Shown: positions 25,528-34,451 of the stretch, one piece after another
Layout: each line of letters starts with the position of its first letter
Position numbering within the stretch: position 1 is the first letter of the stretch
Origin: Burkholderia latens
GTDB taxonomy: Bacteria > Pseudomonadota > Gammaproteobacteria > Burkholderiales > Burkholderiaceae
NCBI RefSeq assembly: GCF_902499045.1
Contig: NZ_CABVPL010000027.1
Coordinates: forward strand, 21,155-85,154
Length of the DNA: 64,000 nt
Direction: 5' to 3'
The notes under the pieces: model-generated
The model's input: only the letters and a program-made list of their open reading frames with translations
The model's database searches: none
What the model was told of the DNA's origin: nothing
Position numbers and translations under genes: made by a program

Positions 25528-27069
25528 TTACTGCGGCGCCGACGCGGCCTTCGGTGCGGCGGCCTTCGCGCCCGACGCCTTCGCGGCGGTCGCAGCCTTG
25601 GCGGCAGGGCTCTTCGTCGTGCTCTCGGCGAGCAGCGACTTCGATTCCTGGACCGGCTTGCCTTCGAGCTTGTTGAGCGCCTGCTGCATCATGAAGTCGT
25701 CGGCGCTGCCGAACTCGATCGGCTTGCGATCGCGGTCCTTCTGGCGTTGCTCCGGCGTCTTCTTGTCGTTCTGCTCTTCGAGGACGCGCAACTGGTCCAT
25801 CCGGCGCTGCTCGCGCTCTTCCTGTTCCTTCTTCTCGTTCGGATCCTGCGTGTTTGCGAGGTGGTTCGTGTAGTCGACCTCGCGCGTCACGAGCACGTCG
25901 TCCGGATCGCCGTCCGCGTACTGATCGACCGGCACGTCGGGCGTGATGCCCTTGTTCTGGATCGAACGGCCGCTCGGCGTGTAGTAGTAGGCGGTCGTCA
26001 GGCGCAGCGCGGTGTCGGCCGTCATCGGGCGGACCGTCTGCACCGAGCCCTTGCCGAACGTCGTCTTGCCCATGATCTGCGCGCGCTTCGAGTCCTGCAG
26101 CGCGCCGGCGACGATTTCCGATGCGGACGCCGAATACGCGTTCGTCAGCACGACCATCGGCACGGTCTTGAAGACGGGCGGCAGGTTCTTCAGCGGATCG
26201 CCGTCGAAGGACGGCAGGCGGTAGTTGTCGTAGGTGTCGCGGTAGACCTGCTTCGAATCCGGGATCTGGCCGTTGGTCGACACGACGACGGAGTCGGGCG
26301 GCAGGAACGCGCCGGCGACGCCGACCGCGCTCTGCAGCAGGCCGCCGCCGTTGTTGCGCAGGTCGAGGATCAGGCCCTTCAGGCTCGGCTGCTGGCGCGC
26401 GATGTCCTGCAGTCTCGCGGCGAGATCGGGGGTCGTGCGTTCCTGGAAGCTCGTGATCCGGATGTATGCGTAGCCCGGAGCGAGGATCTTCATCTTCACG
26501 CTCTGGACCTTGATGACCGCGCGCGTGACCGTGACCGGGAACGTGCGGTCGTCGCTCTTGCGGAAGATCGTCAGCGTGACCTTGGTGCCCGGCTCGCCGC
26601 GCATCTGCTTGACGGCCTTGTCGAGCGTCATGCCGCGCACCGGCTTGTCGTTGATGCGCGTGATCAGGTCGCCCGGGCGGATGCCGGCGCGGAACGCGGG
26701 GGTATCTTCGATCGGCGAGATCACCTTGACGAGGCCGTCTTCCTGCGAGATCTCGATGCCGAGACCGGCGAAGCGGCCCTTGGTCTGCTCCTGCAGCTCG
26801 TCGTAGTCGGTCTTGTCGAGGAACGACGAGTGCGGGTCGAGGCTCGACACCATGCCCTTGATCGCCGCCGTCAGCAGCTTCTTGTCGTCGACCGGCTCGA
26901 CGTACTCGCGCTTGATCTGGCCGAACACTTCCGCGAACAGGCGGAGCTGGTCGAGGGGAAGCGGCGCCGTGACGGTTTGCTCGGCCGACGCCGAGATCTG
27001 CAGCGTGGCGAATACGCCCGTGGCAAGGCCCGCGGCAATCAGGCCGATGTTCTTCAATTTCATTCGCAT
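25528..27069 (-). CDS. ctpA: C-terminal processing peptidase CtpA (S41)
   Basis: Periplasmic serine protease that trims C-termini of envelope proteins. 513 aa from the ATG at 27069 (a second ATG two codons later is equally possible; neither has a clear ribosome site). Signal peptide (LKNIGLIAAGLATGVFATL), N-terminal helix, PDZ domain (AGIRPGDLITRINDKPVRGM), and S41 catalytic core with Ser in NAYSASASEIVAGAL and Lys in MGKTTFGKGSVQTVRP. The C-terminus is charged (KTPEQRQKDRDRKPIEF) and ends in a Lys/Ala tail (AAKAATAAKASGAKAAAPKA). Downstream of gpmA on the same strand across 240 bp. Confidence 0.95.
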   Translation of the reverse strand: MRMKLKNIGLIAAGLATGVFATLQISASAEQTVTAPLPLDQLRLFAEVFGQIKREYVEPVDDKKLLTAAIKGMVSSLDPHSSFLDKTDYDELQEQTKGRFAGLGIEISQEDGLVKVISPIEDTPAFRAGIRPGDLITRINDKPVRGMTLDKAVKQMRGEPGTKVTLTIFRKSDDRTFPVTVTRAVIKVQSVKMKILAPGYAYIRITSFQERTTPDLAARLQDIARQQPSLKGLILDLRNNGGGLLQSAVGVAGAFLPPDSVVVSTNGQIPDSKQVYRDTYDNYRLPSFDGDPLKNLPPVFKTVPMVVLTNAYSASASEIVAGALQDSKRAQIMGKTTFGKGSVQTVRPMTADTALRLTTAYYYTPSGRSIQNKGITPDVPVDQYADGDPDDVLVTREVDYTNHLANTQDPNEKKEQEEREQRRMDQLRVLEEQNDKKTPEQRQKDRDRKPIEFGSADDFMMQQALNKLEGKPVQESKSLLAESTTKSPAAKAATAAKASGAKAAAPKAASAPQ

Positions 27070-27123
27070 AGAGAGTCTGGTGCGGTCGGGAAGCGCGTGG
27101 CGGTAGCGGGGATGTAGCGGACA

Positions 27124-27129
27124 AGTATA
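27124..27129 (-). promoter_or_regulatory. Candidate -10 box upstream of ctpA
   Basis: Minus-strand TATACT 55 bp upstream of the ctpA start. The local DNA (caagtataactgttcg) is much less GC-rich than its surroundings. The -35 is not clear. Confidence 0.35.
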
Positions 27130-27309
27130 ACTGTTCGTCCGAATACTCAGTGGAACGGCGCGAAAAGGCCGGAGGCCCGGCGGGTGCCGCCGGATGCGCG
27201 GCGAAGTCGAAAGCGGCTTCGACAGCACGGGGGCCGCGAAGGTTCGCGCCGCGCGCCGGTGCCGGCCGGACAGGCCGCGCGGAAGGCGGCCGGCCCGGCG
27301 CGACGGACG

Positions 27310-28056
27310 TCAGCCCGCCTTGCCCTGCTTCGCGACGGCGGCCTGCGCCTTCGCGATCGCTTCCTGGTCGCCGAGGTAGTAGTGCTTGATCGGCTTCAGG
27401 TTCTCGTCGAGTTCATACACGAGCGGCACGCCGTTCGGGATGTTCAGGCCGACGATGTCGCTGTCGGAGATGCCGTCGAGATACTTGATCAGCGCGCGCA
27501 GCGAGTTGCCGTGCGCGGCGATCAGCACCTGCTTGCCCGCGCGCACGGCCGGCGCGATCGACTCGTTCCACAGCGGCAGCACGCGTGCGACGGTGTCCTT
27601 CAGGCATTCGGTGAGCGGCAGCTGCTCGCGCGGCACCTTCGCGTAGCGCGGGTCGTTGAACGGCGCGCGTTCGTCGGTCGGCTCGAGCGCGGGCGGCGGC
27701 GTGTCGTAGCTGCGGCGCCACACGAGCACCTGCTCGTCGCCGAACTTCGCGGCCGTCTCCGCCTTGTTCAGGCCCGACAGCGCGCCGTAGTGGCGCTCGT
27801 TCAGGCGCCACGAATGGACGACCGGCAGATACATCAGGTCCATCTTGTCCTGCACGTGCCACAGCGTGCGGATCGCGCGCTTGAGCACCGACGTGTACGC
27901 GATGTCGAACGTGTAGCCGGCCTCCTTGAGCAGTTCGCCGGCCTGGTAGGCCTCGTTGCGACCCTGTTCGGTCAGGTCGACGTCGACCCAGCCGGTGAAG
28001 CGGTTTTCCTTGTTCCACGTCGATTCGCCGTGGCGGATGAGAACGAGTTTGTACAT
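27310..28056 (-). CDS. gpmA: 2,3-bisphosphoglycerate-dependent phosphoglycerate mutase
   Basis: Glycolytic/gluconeogenic interconversion of 2- and 3-phosphoglycerate. 248 aa, full length. Phospho-His in [20 protein letters not shown], acid/base and phosphate-binding residues in [33 protein letters not shown], and the second catalytic His in [17 protein letters not shown]. Divergent from the rhodanese gene. Confidence 0.97.
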   Translation of the reverse strand: MYKLVLIRHGESTWNKENRFTGWVDVDLTEQGRNEAYQAGELLKEAGYTFDIAYTSVLKRAIRTLWHVQDKMDLMYLPVVHSWRLNERHYGALSGLNKAETAAKFGDEQVLVWRRSYDTPPPALEPTDERAPFNDPRYAKVPREQLPLTECLKDTVARVLPLWNESIAPAVRAGKQVLIAAHGNSLRALIKYLDGISDSDIVGLNIPNGVPLVYELDENLKPIKHYYLGDQEAIAKAQAAVAKQGKAG

Positions 28057-28141
28057 GGATCTTGCGGTCGGTAGTGATAGGGAAGCGGCGCGCGTCGCAC
28101 GGCACCCGGACCGGGCCCGCCATCGCGCAAGGCGGTTATTT

Positions 28142-28147
28142 TATAAT
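28142..28147 (+). promoter_or_regulatory. Candidate -10 box of the rhodanese-grxC-secB promoter
   Basis: TATAAT inside ggcggttattttataatggc, in the 136-bp gap between divergent gpmA and the rhodanese gene, 45 bp upstream of the GTG start. No strong -35 was found. Confidence 0.4.
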
Positions 28148-28192
28148 GGCGGGATTGTCCTTTTCCGATTTCTCTTTTTCCGGCGGCTTTCC

Positions 28193-28615
28193 GTGACGTT
28201 CTTTACCAATTACACGAACCTGGCCCTTATCGCGATCCTGCTGGTTTCCGGCGGCCTGCTTGCGTGGCCGGCGCTGCGCCGCGGCCGCGGCGGCCTGTCG
28301 GCTGCGGAGGCGACGCAGCTCATCAATCGCCGCAACGCGGTCGTGATCGACCTGCGCGCGCCGTCCGACTTCGCCGCCGGCCACCTGCCGTCCGCGCGCC
28401 AGGTCGCGGCCGGCGAGATCGGCGCGAAAATTGCGCAGGTCGCGAAGAACAAGAGCACCCCGGTGCTGCTCGTCTGCCAGAACGGCCAGCAGTCGCAGAA
28501 GGCGGCGCGCGAGGTCGAGGCGGCGGGCTACGCCGAGGTACACGTGCTGGAGGGCGGCGTCGCCGCCTGGCAGCAGGCCGGGATGCCGGTCGTCAAACAA
28601 GGAGTGGCGAAGTGA
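28193..28615 (+). CDS. Membrane-anchored rhodanese-like sulfurtransferase
   Basis: 140 aa with GTG start at 28193. One N-terminal membrane segment (YTNLALIAILLVSGGLLAW) then a single rhodanese domain: AVVIDLRAPSDFAAGHLPSA, active-site Cys in LLVCQNGQQSQKAA and VLEGGVAAWQQAGMPV. Transfers sulfane sulfur to an unknown acceptor. Its stop overlaps the start of grxC (GTGA), and the same rhodanese-grxC-secB order is found in many proteobacteria. Confidence 0.92.
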   Translation: MTFFTNYTNLALIAILLVSGGLLAWPALRRGRGGLSAAEATQLINRRNAVVIDLRAPSDFAAGHLPSARQVAAGEIGAKIAQVAKNKSTPVLLVCQNGQQSQKAAREVEAAGYAEVHVLEGGVAAWQQAGMPVVKQGVAK

Positions 28616-28872
28616 ACAAGGTTCTGATGTACAGCACGCAGGTGTGTCCGTATTGCATGCAGGCCGAGCGCCTGCTGAAGCTGCGCGGCGTCGAGCAGAT
28701 CGAAAAGGTGCTGATCGATCGCGATCCGGCCCGCCGCGAGGAAATGATGACGCGCACGGGCCGGCGCACGGTGCCGCAGATCTATATCGGCGACACGCAC
28801 GTCGGCGGTTACGACGATCTGTCGAAGCTCGACCGCGAAGGCGGCCTCGTGCCGCTTCTGCAAGCGGCCTGA
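28612..28872 (+). CDS. grxC: Glutaredoxin 3
   Basis: 86 aa glutathione-dependent disulfide reductase. The GTG start overlaps the upstream stop codon. CPYC active site in YSTQVCPYCMQAERLLK, TVPQIYIGDTHVGGYDDL with the cis-Pro and glutathione-binding GGYDD. Translationally coupled to the rhodanese gene; glutathione-synthesis genes lie about 8 kb away. Confidence 0.96.
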   Translation: MNKVLMYSTQVCPYCMQAERLLKLRGVEQIEKVLIDRDPARREEMMTRTGRRTVPQIYIGDTHVGGYDDLSKLDREGGLVPLLQAA

Positions 28873-28980
28873 TTAGGGCAGAATGGCCGCCGGCTGCGCC
28901 GCGGCTCCGGGCGCACAGGCTCCAACCGGGCTGGCCGGCATGAAGCCGCGCCGCCTCGTCACCACTTTTAGGGAAACACC

Positions 28981-29472
28981 ATGTCCGACGTCGAAAACCA
29001 ACCGTTCTTCAACATCCAGCGCGTCTACCTGAAGGATATGTCGCTCGAGCAGCCGAATTCGCCGGCGATCTTCCTCGAGCAAGACATGCCGTCGGTTGAA
29101 GTCGAAGTCGACGTCAAGGCCGAGCGTCTCGCGGAAAGCGTGTTCGAGGTCGTCGTGTCGGGCACCGTCACCGCGAAGGTGAAGGACAAGGTCGCGTTCC
29201 TGATCGAAGCGAAGCAGGCCGGCATTTTCGACATCCGCAACATTCCGGACGAACAGCTCGACCCGCTCGTCGGCATCGCGTGCCCGACGATCCTGTTCCC
29301 GTACCTGCGCTCGAACATCGCCGACGCGATCACGCGCGCGGGCTTCCCGCCGATCCATCTGGCCGAAATCAACTTCCAGGCGCTGTACGAGCAGCGTCTC
29401 GCGCAGCTTCAGCAGCAGGCCGGTGCGGCAGCCGCACCGAACGGCGCGCCGAATGGCACGACGCTGAACTGA
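28981..29472 (+). CDS. secB: Protein-export chaperone SecB
   Basis: 163 aa cytosolic chaperone that delivers unfolded precursors to SecA. Typical blocks: [68 protein letters not shown] and [19 protein letters not shown]. Downstream of grxC; 26 bp before gpsA. Confidence 0.97.
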   Translation: MSDVENQPFFNIQRVYLKDMSLEQPNSPAIFLEQDMPSVEVEVDVKAERLAESVFEVVVSGTVTAKVKDKVAFLIEAKQAGIFDIRNIPDEQLDPLVGIACPTILFPYLRSNIADAITRAGFPPIHLAEINFQALYEQRLAQLQQQAGAAAAPNGAPNGTTLN

Positions 29473-29498
29473 CGTTTCACTCCGGACCGGTGCTGGGT

Positions 29499-30497
29499 AT
29501 GAAAGTAGCCGTTCTCGGCGCCGGTGCCTGGGGCACCGCGCTCGCGGGCCATCTGGCCGCGCGGCACGATACGCTTCTGTGGGCGCGCGACGCCGCGCTG
29601 ATCGCCGGGCTGCAGGCCCGGCACGAAAATTCCCGCTATCTGGACGGCATCGCGCTGCCCGATGCGCTGCGCTACGACGCCGATCTCGGCGCCGCACTCG
29701 CGCATGGCGCCGCGGACGACGCGTTGTGCGTGATCGCCGCGCCGGTGGCCGGGCTGCGCACGCTGTTCGGCGCGATGCGCGACGCGGGCTGCGTGCCCGC
29801 GCACGTCGTGTGGGTCTGCAAGGGCTTCGAGGCCGACACGCATCTGCTGCCGCACCAGGTGATCGCGGCCGAGTTGCCCGGCCAGCACAGCAATGGCGTG
29901 CTGTCGGGGCCGAGCTTCGCCCGCGAGGTCGGGCTCGCGCTGCCCGTCGCGCTGACGGTCGCGAGCACGTCCGCCGAATGCCGCGACCGCACGCTCGCCG
30001 CGTTCCATCACGGCGCGATGCGGATCTATACGGGCGACGACGTCGTCGGCGTCGAGGTCGGCGGCGCGGTGAAGAACGTGCTCGCGATCGCGACCGGCAT
30101 CTCCGACGGTCTCGGGCTCGGGCTGAACGCGCGCGCCGCGCTCATCACGCGCGGCCTCGCCGAAATGTCGCGCCTTGGCGTCGCGCTGGGCGGCCGCGCG
30201 GAAACCTTCACGGGCCTCACGGGCCTCGGCGACCTGATCCTCACCGCGACGGGCGACCTGTCGCGCAATCGCACGGTTGGCCTGCAACTCGCGGCCGGCC
30301 GCTCGCTGAACGACATCCTCGGCGCGCTCGGCCATGTGGCGGAAGGCGTGCGCTGCGCGCAGGCCGTGCTCGCGCTCGCGCGCACGCAGGCGATCGAAAT
30401 GCCGATCACCGAGGCCGTGTGCGGCGTGCTGTTCGACGGCGTCGCGCCGCGCGATGCGGTCAGCGGGCTGCTGCGGCGCGACGCGCGCGCCGAATAG
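29499..30497 (+). CDS. gpsA: Glycerol-3-phosphate dehydrogenase [NAD(P)+]
   Basis: Makes sn-glycerol 3-phosphate for phospholipids from dihydroxyacetone phosphate. 332 aa from the ATG at 29499. Rossmann motif [37 protein letters not shown], the catalytic Lys region [20 protein letters not shown], and [20 protein letters not shown]. Fixed neighbour of secB in proteobacteria. Confidence 0.97.
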   Translation: MKVAVLGAGAWGTALAGHLAARHDTLLWARDAALIAGLQARHENSRYLDGIALPDALRYDADLGAALAHGAADDALCVIAAPVAGLRTLFGAMRDAGCVPAHVVWVCKGFEADTHLLPHQVIAAELPGQHSNGVLSGPSFAREVGLALPVALTVASTSAECRDRTLAAFHHGAMRIYTGDDVVGVEVGGAVKNVLAIATGISDGLGLGLNARAALITRGLAEMSRLGVALGGRAETFTGLTGLGDLILTATGDLSRNRTVGLQLAAGRSLNDILGALGHVAEGVRCAQAVLALARTQAIEMPITEAVCGVLFDGVAPRDAVSGLLRRDARAE

Positions 30498-30678
30498 CCG
30501 CGACGCATCTCGGCCGGCAGATCGGTCGCGCAGCCGTCGGCGCCGAGGCGCCGGATGCGGGCGGCGTCCAGCTACGGTCGATGAGCATCACGCCGATTTT
30601 TGCGGCCGCGCGCGCGCAAAGCGGTTAGCGTCAAAGCGCGCTACGCTTGAACCGTCTCCGGCGTTTCGGGAGGGGGTC

Positions 30679-31203
30679 ATGCTGCAGATCGGTTCCACGA
30701 CGCTCGACGCGCAACTCGTCGACATCACGACGCTCGACGTCGACGCGATCGTCAACGCCGCGAACGGTTCGTTGCTCGGCGGCGGCGGCGTCGACGGCGC
30801 GATTCATCGCGCGGCCGGCCCGGGCCTGCTGGCCGAGTGCCGCACGCTAGGCGGCTGCGAGACCGGCGACGCGAAGCTCACGCGCGGCCACGGGCTGCCG
30901 GCACGTTACGTGATTCATGCGGTCGGCCCGGTCTGGCACGGCGGCGGGCGCGGCGAGCCCGAGCTGCTTGCCGCGTGCTACCGGCGCGCGATCGAGCTGG
31001 CCGACGACGTGGCGGCGACGTCGATCGCGTTCCCCGCGATCAGTTGCGGCATCTATCGCTATCCGGCCGACGAGGCCGTCGACATCGCGGTCGGCACGGT
31101 CATCGAAATGCTTCCGCAGGCGCCGAACCTCGCGCGCGTGATATTCGCGTGCTTTTCATCCGACATCCACGACCTGTATCGCGCGCGGCTCGCGCGCCGC
31201 TAG
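30679..31203 (+). CDS. Macro-domain ADP-ribose-binding protein
   Basis: 174 aa; start at 30679 with GGAGGGGG upstream. Single macro domain: VDAIVNAANGSLLGGGGVDG, IHRAAGPGLL, PARYVIHAVGPVWHGG, and SIAFPAISCGIYRYPADEA. Bacterial MacroD/YmdB-type proteins hydrolyse O-acetyl-ADP-ribose or ADP-ribosyl groups; the Asn and GGGG loop for that are present. The 181-bp gap after gpsA has no recognised element. Convergent with trmL. Confidence 0.92.
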   Translation: MLQIGSTTLDAQLVDITTLDVDAIVNAANGSLLGGGGVDGAIHRAAGPGLLAECRTLGGCETGDAKLTRGHGLPARYVIHAVGPVWHGGGRGEPELLAACYRRAIELADDVAATSIAFPAISCGIYRYPADEAVDIAVGTVIEMLPQAPNLARVIFACFSSDIHDLYRARLARR

Positions 31204-31228
31204 CGCGCTCCGGCGTGCGGCGCGCGCG

Positions 31229-31699
31229 TCACGCGCCGCCTTCGAAACCGGCCTGGCGCCACGCCTCGAACACGACCACGGCTACCGTGTTCGACAGATT
31301 CAGGCTGCGGTTGCCCGGCCGCATCGGCAGGCGCACGCGCTGTTCGTTCGGAAAGCGCTCGAGCAGATCGGCCGGCAGGCCGCGCGTCTCGGAGCCGAAC
31401 ACGAACCAGTCGCCGGGCGCGAACGCGTGATCGTGAAAGCGTCCGGAGCCGCGCGTCGTGAACGCGAACGTCCGCGCGGGATCGGGCGTCTCGGCCGCGA
31501 CGAACGCGTTCCAGTCTCGATGCACGCGCATTTCCGCGTACTCGTGATAGTCGAGGCCCGCGCGACGCATCTTCGCGTCGTCGAGCGGAAAGCCGAGCGG
31601 CTCGATCAGATGCAGGCGCGCGCCGGTATTGGCGCACAGGCGGATCACGTTGCCGGTGTTCGGCGGAATTTCGGGGGCGACGAGGACGACGTTGAACAT
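31229..31699 (-). CDS. trmL: tRNA (cytidine/uridine-2'-O)-methyltransferase TrmL
   Basis: 156 aa SPOUT methyltransferase that 2'-O-methylates wobble nucleotide 34 of tRNA-Leu. N-terminus VVLVAPEIPPNTGNVIRLCA, and the trefoil-knot SAM-binding motifs WFVFGSETRGLPADLLE, VRLPMRPGNRSLNLSNTVAV are clear. Minimal single-domain length is right for TrmL. Confidence 0.95.
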   Translation of the reverse strand: MFNVVLVAPEIPPNTGNVIRLCANTGARLHLIEPLGFPLDDAKMRRAGLDYHEYAEMRVHRDWNAFVAAETPDPARTFAFTTRGSGRFHDHAFAPGDWFVFGSETRGLPADLLERFPNEQRVRLPMRPGNRSLNLSNTVAVVVFEAWRQAGFEGGA

Positions 31700-31812
31700 G
31701 GTTGGGTCTGGCTGGGCCGGCCGGGCGGAACGACGTGCGTTCCTTCCCGGCCGGCCGGTTCGTGACGGCCGAGACCGCGTGCGGGCGGCCGGCCTCTCTA
31801 CTTTCTATCTAA

Positions 31813-32625
31813 TTAATCCCTGGCGGTGCGCAGCGCAACCAGATTCGTCACGCGCGCGGCACCGGCCGCCTTCAATGTGTGCGCGGCCGCCGCGAGCGTC
31901 GCGCCGGACGTCATCACGTCGTCGACGAGCGCCACGTGGCGGCCGGCAACTTCGCCCGCCACCGCGAACGCCGCGTGCACGTTGTCGCGCCGTGCGCGCC
32001 GGTCGAGCCGCGACTGCGGCGCGGTGTCGGCCACGCGTGCGAGCAGCGCCGCGTCCGCGCGCACGCCGAGCCGGCGCGCGAGCGGCCGCGCGATCGCCCA
32101 CGCCTGGTTGTAGCCGCGGGAGACGAGCCGTGCGCGCGACAGCGGCACCGGCGCGATCACGTCGAAGCCGCCCGCGGCGCGCATCGCGTCGGTATCGTCG
32201 ATCTGCCGCGCGAGCCGCGCCGCGAATTCCGCGCCGAGCGCGAGCCGCGCATGAAACTTCAGGCCGCGCGCGAGCGTGTCGAGCGGGGCGCGGTAATCGG
32301 CGAGCGCGAGCGTCGCATCGAACGGCGGCGGGGTCGCGCGGCACGCATCGCACCGGTACGCGGACGATTGTCCGGTGCGCGCATGCCGGCCGCGAGTCGG
32401 GCGCAGCCGCGGCGTGCCGGCGCTCAGCGGCACCGCGCAGACGTCGCAGCGCAGCCGCGCTTCATTCCAGTACGCGCCGTCGCAGGCCATGCAAATCACC
32501 GTATGTGACAAATTGCCGCACAGTGCGCATCGATTCGGCAATGCGAGTGCGGCGACGCGCGCGGCCAGCCCGCGAACCTGCGACAAAACGACGCGCATTT
32601 GGCGCGGGGCGAAACGGCGATCCAT
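31813..32625 (-). CDS. comF: ComF family phosphoribosyltransferase-like protein
   Basis: 270 aa from the ATG at 32625, which has AGGAG 8 nt upstream; the open frame continues beyond into the opposite gene. Two zinc-ribbon CxxC pairs at the N-terminus (CALCG, CMAC, CDVCAVPL, CDAC) and a C-terminal phosphoribosyltransferase fold with the PRPP loop VALVDDVMTSGATLAAAA. ComF/GntX proteins are needed for DNA uptake in naturally transformable bacteria; comM lies on the same chromosome segment. Divergent from the BioC-like gene with only about 80 bp between starts. Confidence 0.93.
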   Translation of the reverse strand: MDRRFAPRQMRVVLSQVRGLAARVAALALPNRCALCGNLSHTVICMACDGAYWNEARLRCDVCAVPLSAGTPRLRPTRGRHARTGQSSAYRCDACRATPPPFDATLALADYRAPLDTLARGLKFHARLALGAEFAARLARQIDDTDAMRAAGGFDVIAPVPLSRARLVSRGYNQAWAIARPLARRLGVRADAALLARVADTAPQSRLDRRARRDNVHAAFAVAGEVAGRHVALVDDVMTSGATLAAAAHTLKAAGAARVTNLVALRTARD

Positions 32626-32707
32626 CGCGAACACTCCTGACGGCCCGCCTCGCTGAAGGCTACGAGGCGAGCGAGTATACTTCGGGCTCTTCGCCAGTGT
32701 GCCCGAC

Positions 32708-33673
32708 ATGTCCCCAGCTTCGACTTCAACCGGCCGTCCGGCCAATGACGCCCGGCGTTTGCGGCGCATCTTCGACCGCCGTGCCGCCACGTTCGACGCG
32801 GTCGCGTTCCTGCCGCGCGAGATCGCGCAGCGGATGAACGAGCGCCTCGAATACATCAAGGTGAGCCCCGCGGCCGTGCTGGACGCGGGCTGCGGCCCGG
32901 GCGACGACCTGCCGGCGCTGCGCGCGCGCTTTCCCGAGGCGCCGGTGTTCGGCGTCGATCTCTCCGGCGCGATGCTCGCGCGGGCCGGCGCGCGCGAGGT
33001 CGAGCAGACGAGCTGGCGCCGCTGGCTGCCCGCATCGCTCGGCCGGGCGCTGGGGCAGCGCGGCCCGCGCGTCGCGCAGGCCGACTTTTCGGTGCTGCCG
33101 TTCGCGGCCGGCGCGTTCGACCTGATCTGGTCGAACCTCGCGCTGCACTGGCATTCGCGTCCCGATACCGTGTTCCCCGAATGGCAGCGCGTGCTGCGCG
33201 TGAACGGCCTGCTGATGTTCAGCACGCTCGGCCCCGACACGCTGCGCGAGCTGCGCGCGGCCTGCGCGGACGCCGAAGCGGCGCTCGGGATCGCGCCGGG
33301 TGCCGCGCGCGTGATCGATTTCGTCGACATGCACGATCTCGGCGACATGCTCGTCGAGAGCGGCTTCGAGATTCCGGTGATGGACCAGGAAGTGCTGACC
33401 GTCACGTACAAGACCCCGGATTCCCTGCTGGCCGACGTGCGCCGCTGGGGCGCCTATCCGTTCGATCGCACGGTGCCGCCGCACGCGGCGCGGCGCTTTC
33501 GCGCGGCGCTCGGCGACGCGCTGGACGCGCGCCGGCGCGCGGACGGCACGATCGCGCTGACGTTCGAGGTGATCTACGGCCACGCCTGGAAGGCCGTGCC
33601 GCGCACGACCGCGGAAGGGCACGGGATCGTGCGCATCGAAGATATCGGAAAGGGGCGTCCGAGGAATCGGTGA
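32708..33673 (+). CDS. BioC-like class I SAM-dependent methyltransferase
   Basis: 321 aa from ATG 32708 (an in-frame GTG lies at 32699; neither has a clear ribosome site). A -10-like TATACT at 32676-32681 implies a very short leader. SAM motif I VLDAGCGPGDDLPALRARF, motif II VFGVDLSGAMLARA, LPFAAGAFDLIWSNLALHWH and RVNGLLMFSTLGPDTLRELR, the last typical of malonyl-ACP O-methyltransferase BioC. No bio gene is adjacent, so biotin synthesis is a probable but not certain role. Confidence 0.85.
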   Translation: MSPASTSTGRPANDARRLRRIFDRRAATFDAVAFLPREIAQRMNERLEYIKVSPAAVLDAGCGPGDDLPALRARFPEAPVFGVDLSGAMLARAGAREVEQTSWRRWLPASLGRALGQRGPRVAQADFSVLPFAAGAFDLIWSNLALHWHSRPDTVFPEWQRVLRVNGLLMFSTLGPDTLRELRAACADAEAALGIAPGAARVIDFVDMHDLGDMLVESGFEIPVMDQEVLTVTYKTPDSLLADVRRWGAYPFDRTVPPHAARRFRAALGDALDARRRADGTIALTFEVIYGHAWKAVPRTTAEGHGIVRIEDIGKGRPRNR

Positions 33674-33790
33674 AGCGGTAAAGAGGGGTTTTGTTATGTC
33701 TGAAATTAGCGGCGCAAAGCGGGGTCGAATTGACGCGCAAAACGGCCGGGAAGCTTGTGGCGCTTGGCTTGCGGGCCGATAGCCGCTTGC

Positions 33791-33819
33791 TTGTGGATGC
33801 CATTGAACCCGCCTATAAT
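33791..33819 (+). promoter_or_regulatory. Sigma-70-type promoter of the cytochrome oxidase operon
   Basis: TTGTGG, 17-bp spacer, TATAAT (33814-33819), the best housekeeping-type match in this gap. It would start transcription near 33827, giving an 80-nt leader before the DUF2244 gene. The leader contains the perfect dyad GGCATGC-ATC-GCATGCC at 33874-33890. Upstream, 33674-33790 shows nothing else. Confidence 0.65.
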
Positions 33820-33907
33820 GCGTCAGCTTGTCGTCCTGGGGTCCCCGCAATACGGGCCGACGAGTCCGATGCAGGCATGCATCGCATGCCATTCGCGTGA
33901 GGCGGCG

Positions 33908-34393
33908 ATGGAAGCAGCGAGGGTGTTGGCGGAGACGACGAACAGCGAACCGGTCCTCGCGGACTGGCTGATGAAACGCAACTGTTCGGTGTCGCCGCGC
34001 CAGTTCATGCTGTTTTACGCGTCGCTCGCGGGCTTCTCGCTGGTGATCGCGGCACTGCTGATGTGGCGCGGAGCGTGGCTCGTCATGCCCTTTACCGGAG
34101 TCGAATTGCTGGCGGTCGGCATCGCGTTCGCGATCTACGCTCGTCATGCGGTCGATTACGAGCGCATCAGGCTGTTTCCGCATCGGCTCGTGATCGAGCG
34201 GATGGATGCGGAGCGGCTCACGCAGATCGAATTCAACCCGCGCTGGGTGCGGGTCGAGCCGGGTGCGACGCCGCGCGATCCGATTCGACTCGTATCGCGC
34301 GGGCAGACCGTCGTAATCGGGCAGCATCTCGCGCAGTACAAGCGTGCGCAGTTCGCCGACGAACTGCGCGTGTCGCTCAGGCGCTGCGGCTGA
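33908..34393 (+). CDS. DUF2244 membrane protein
   Basis: 161 aa from the ATG at 33908; the frame is open further upstream through the promoter, so the internal start is chosen. Two adjacent membrane segments (about residues 35-55 and 58-78), then a cytoplasmic domain with HRLVIERMDAERLTQIEFNP and RLVSRGQTVVIGQHLAQYKR. DUF2244 genes commonly lie directly upstream of coxB/ctaC in proteobacteria, as here with a 58-bp gap, but their role in oxidase assembly is unproved. Confidence 0.88.
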   Translation: MEAARVLAETTNSEPVLADWLMKRNCSVSPRQFMLFYASLAGFSLVIAALLMWRGAWLVMPFTGVELLAVGIAFAIYARHAVDYERIRLFPHRLVIERMDAERLTQIEFNPRWVRVEPGATPRDPIRLVSRGQTVVIGQHLAQYKRAQFADELRVSLRRCG

Positions 34394-34451
34394 CGAGGCG
34401 CGGGCACCGGCCGGAACGGGCCGGCCGCTCGCGCGACGGGGGAGGGTTTGA

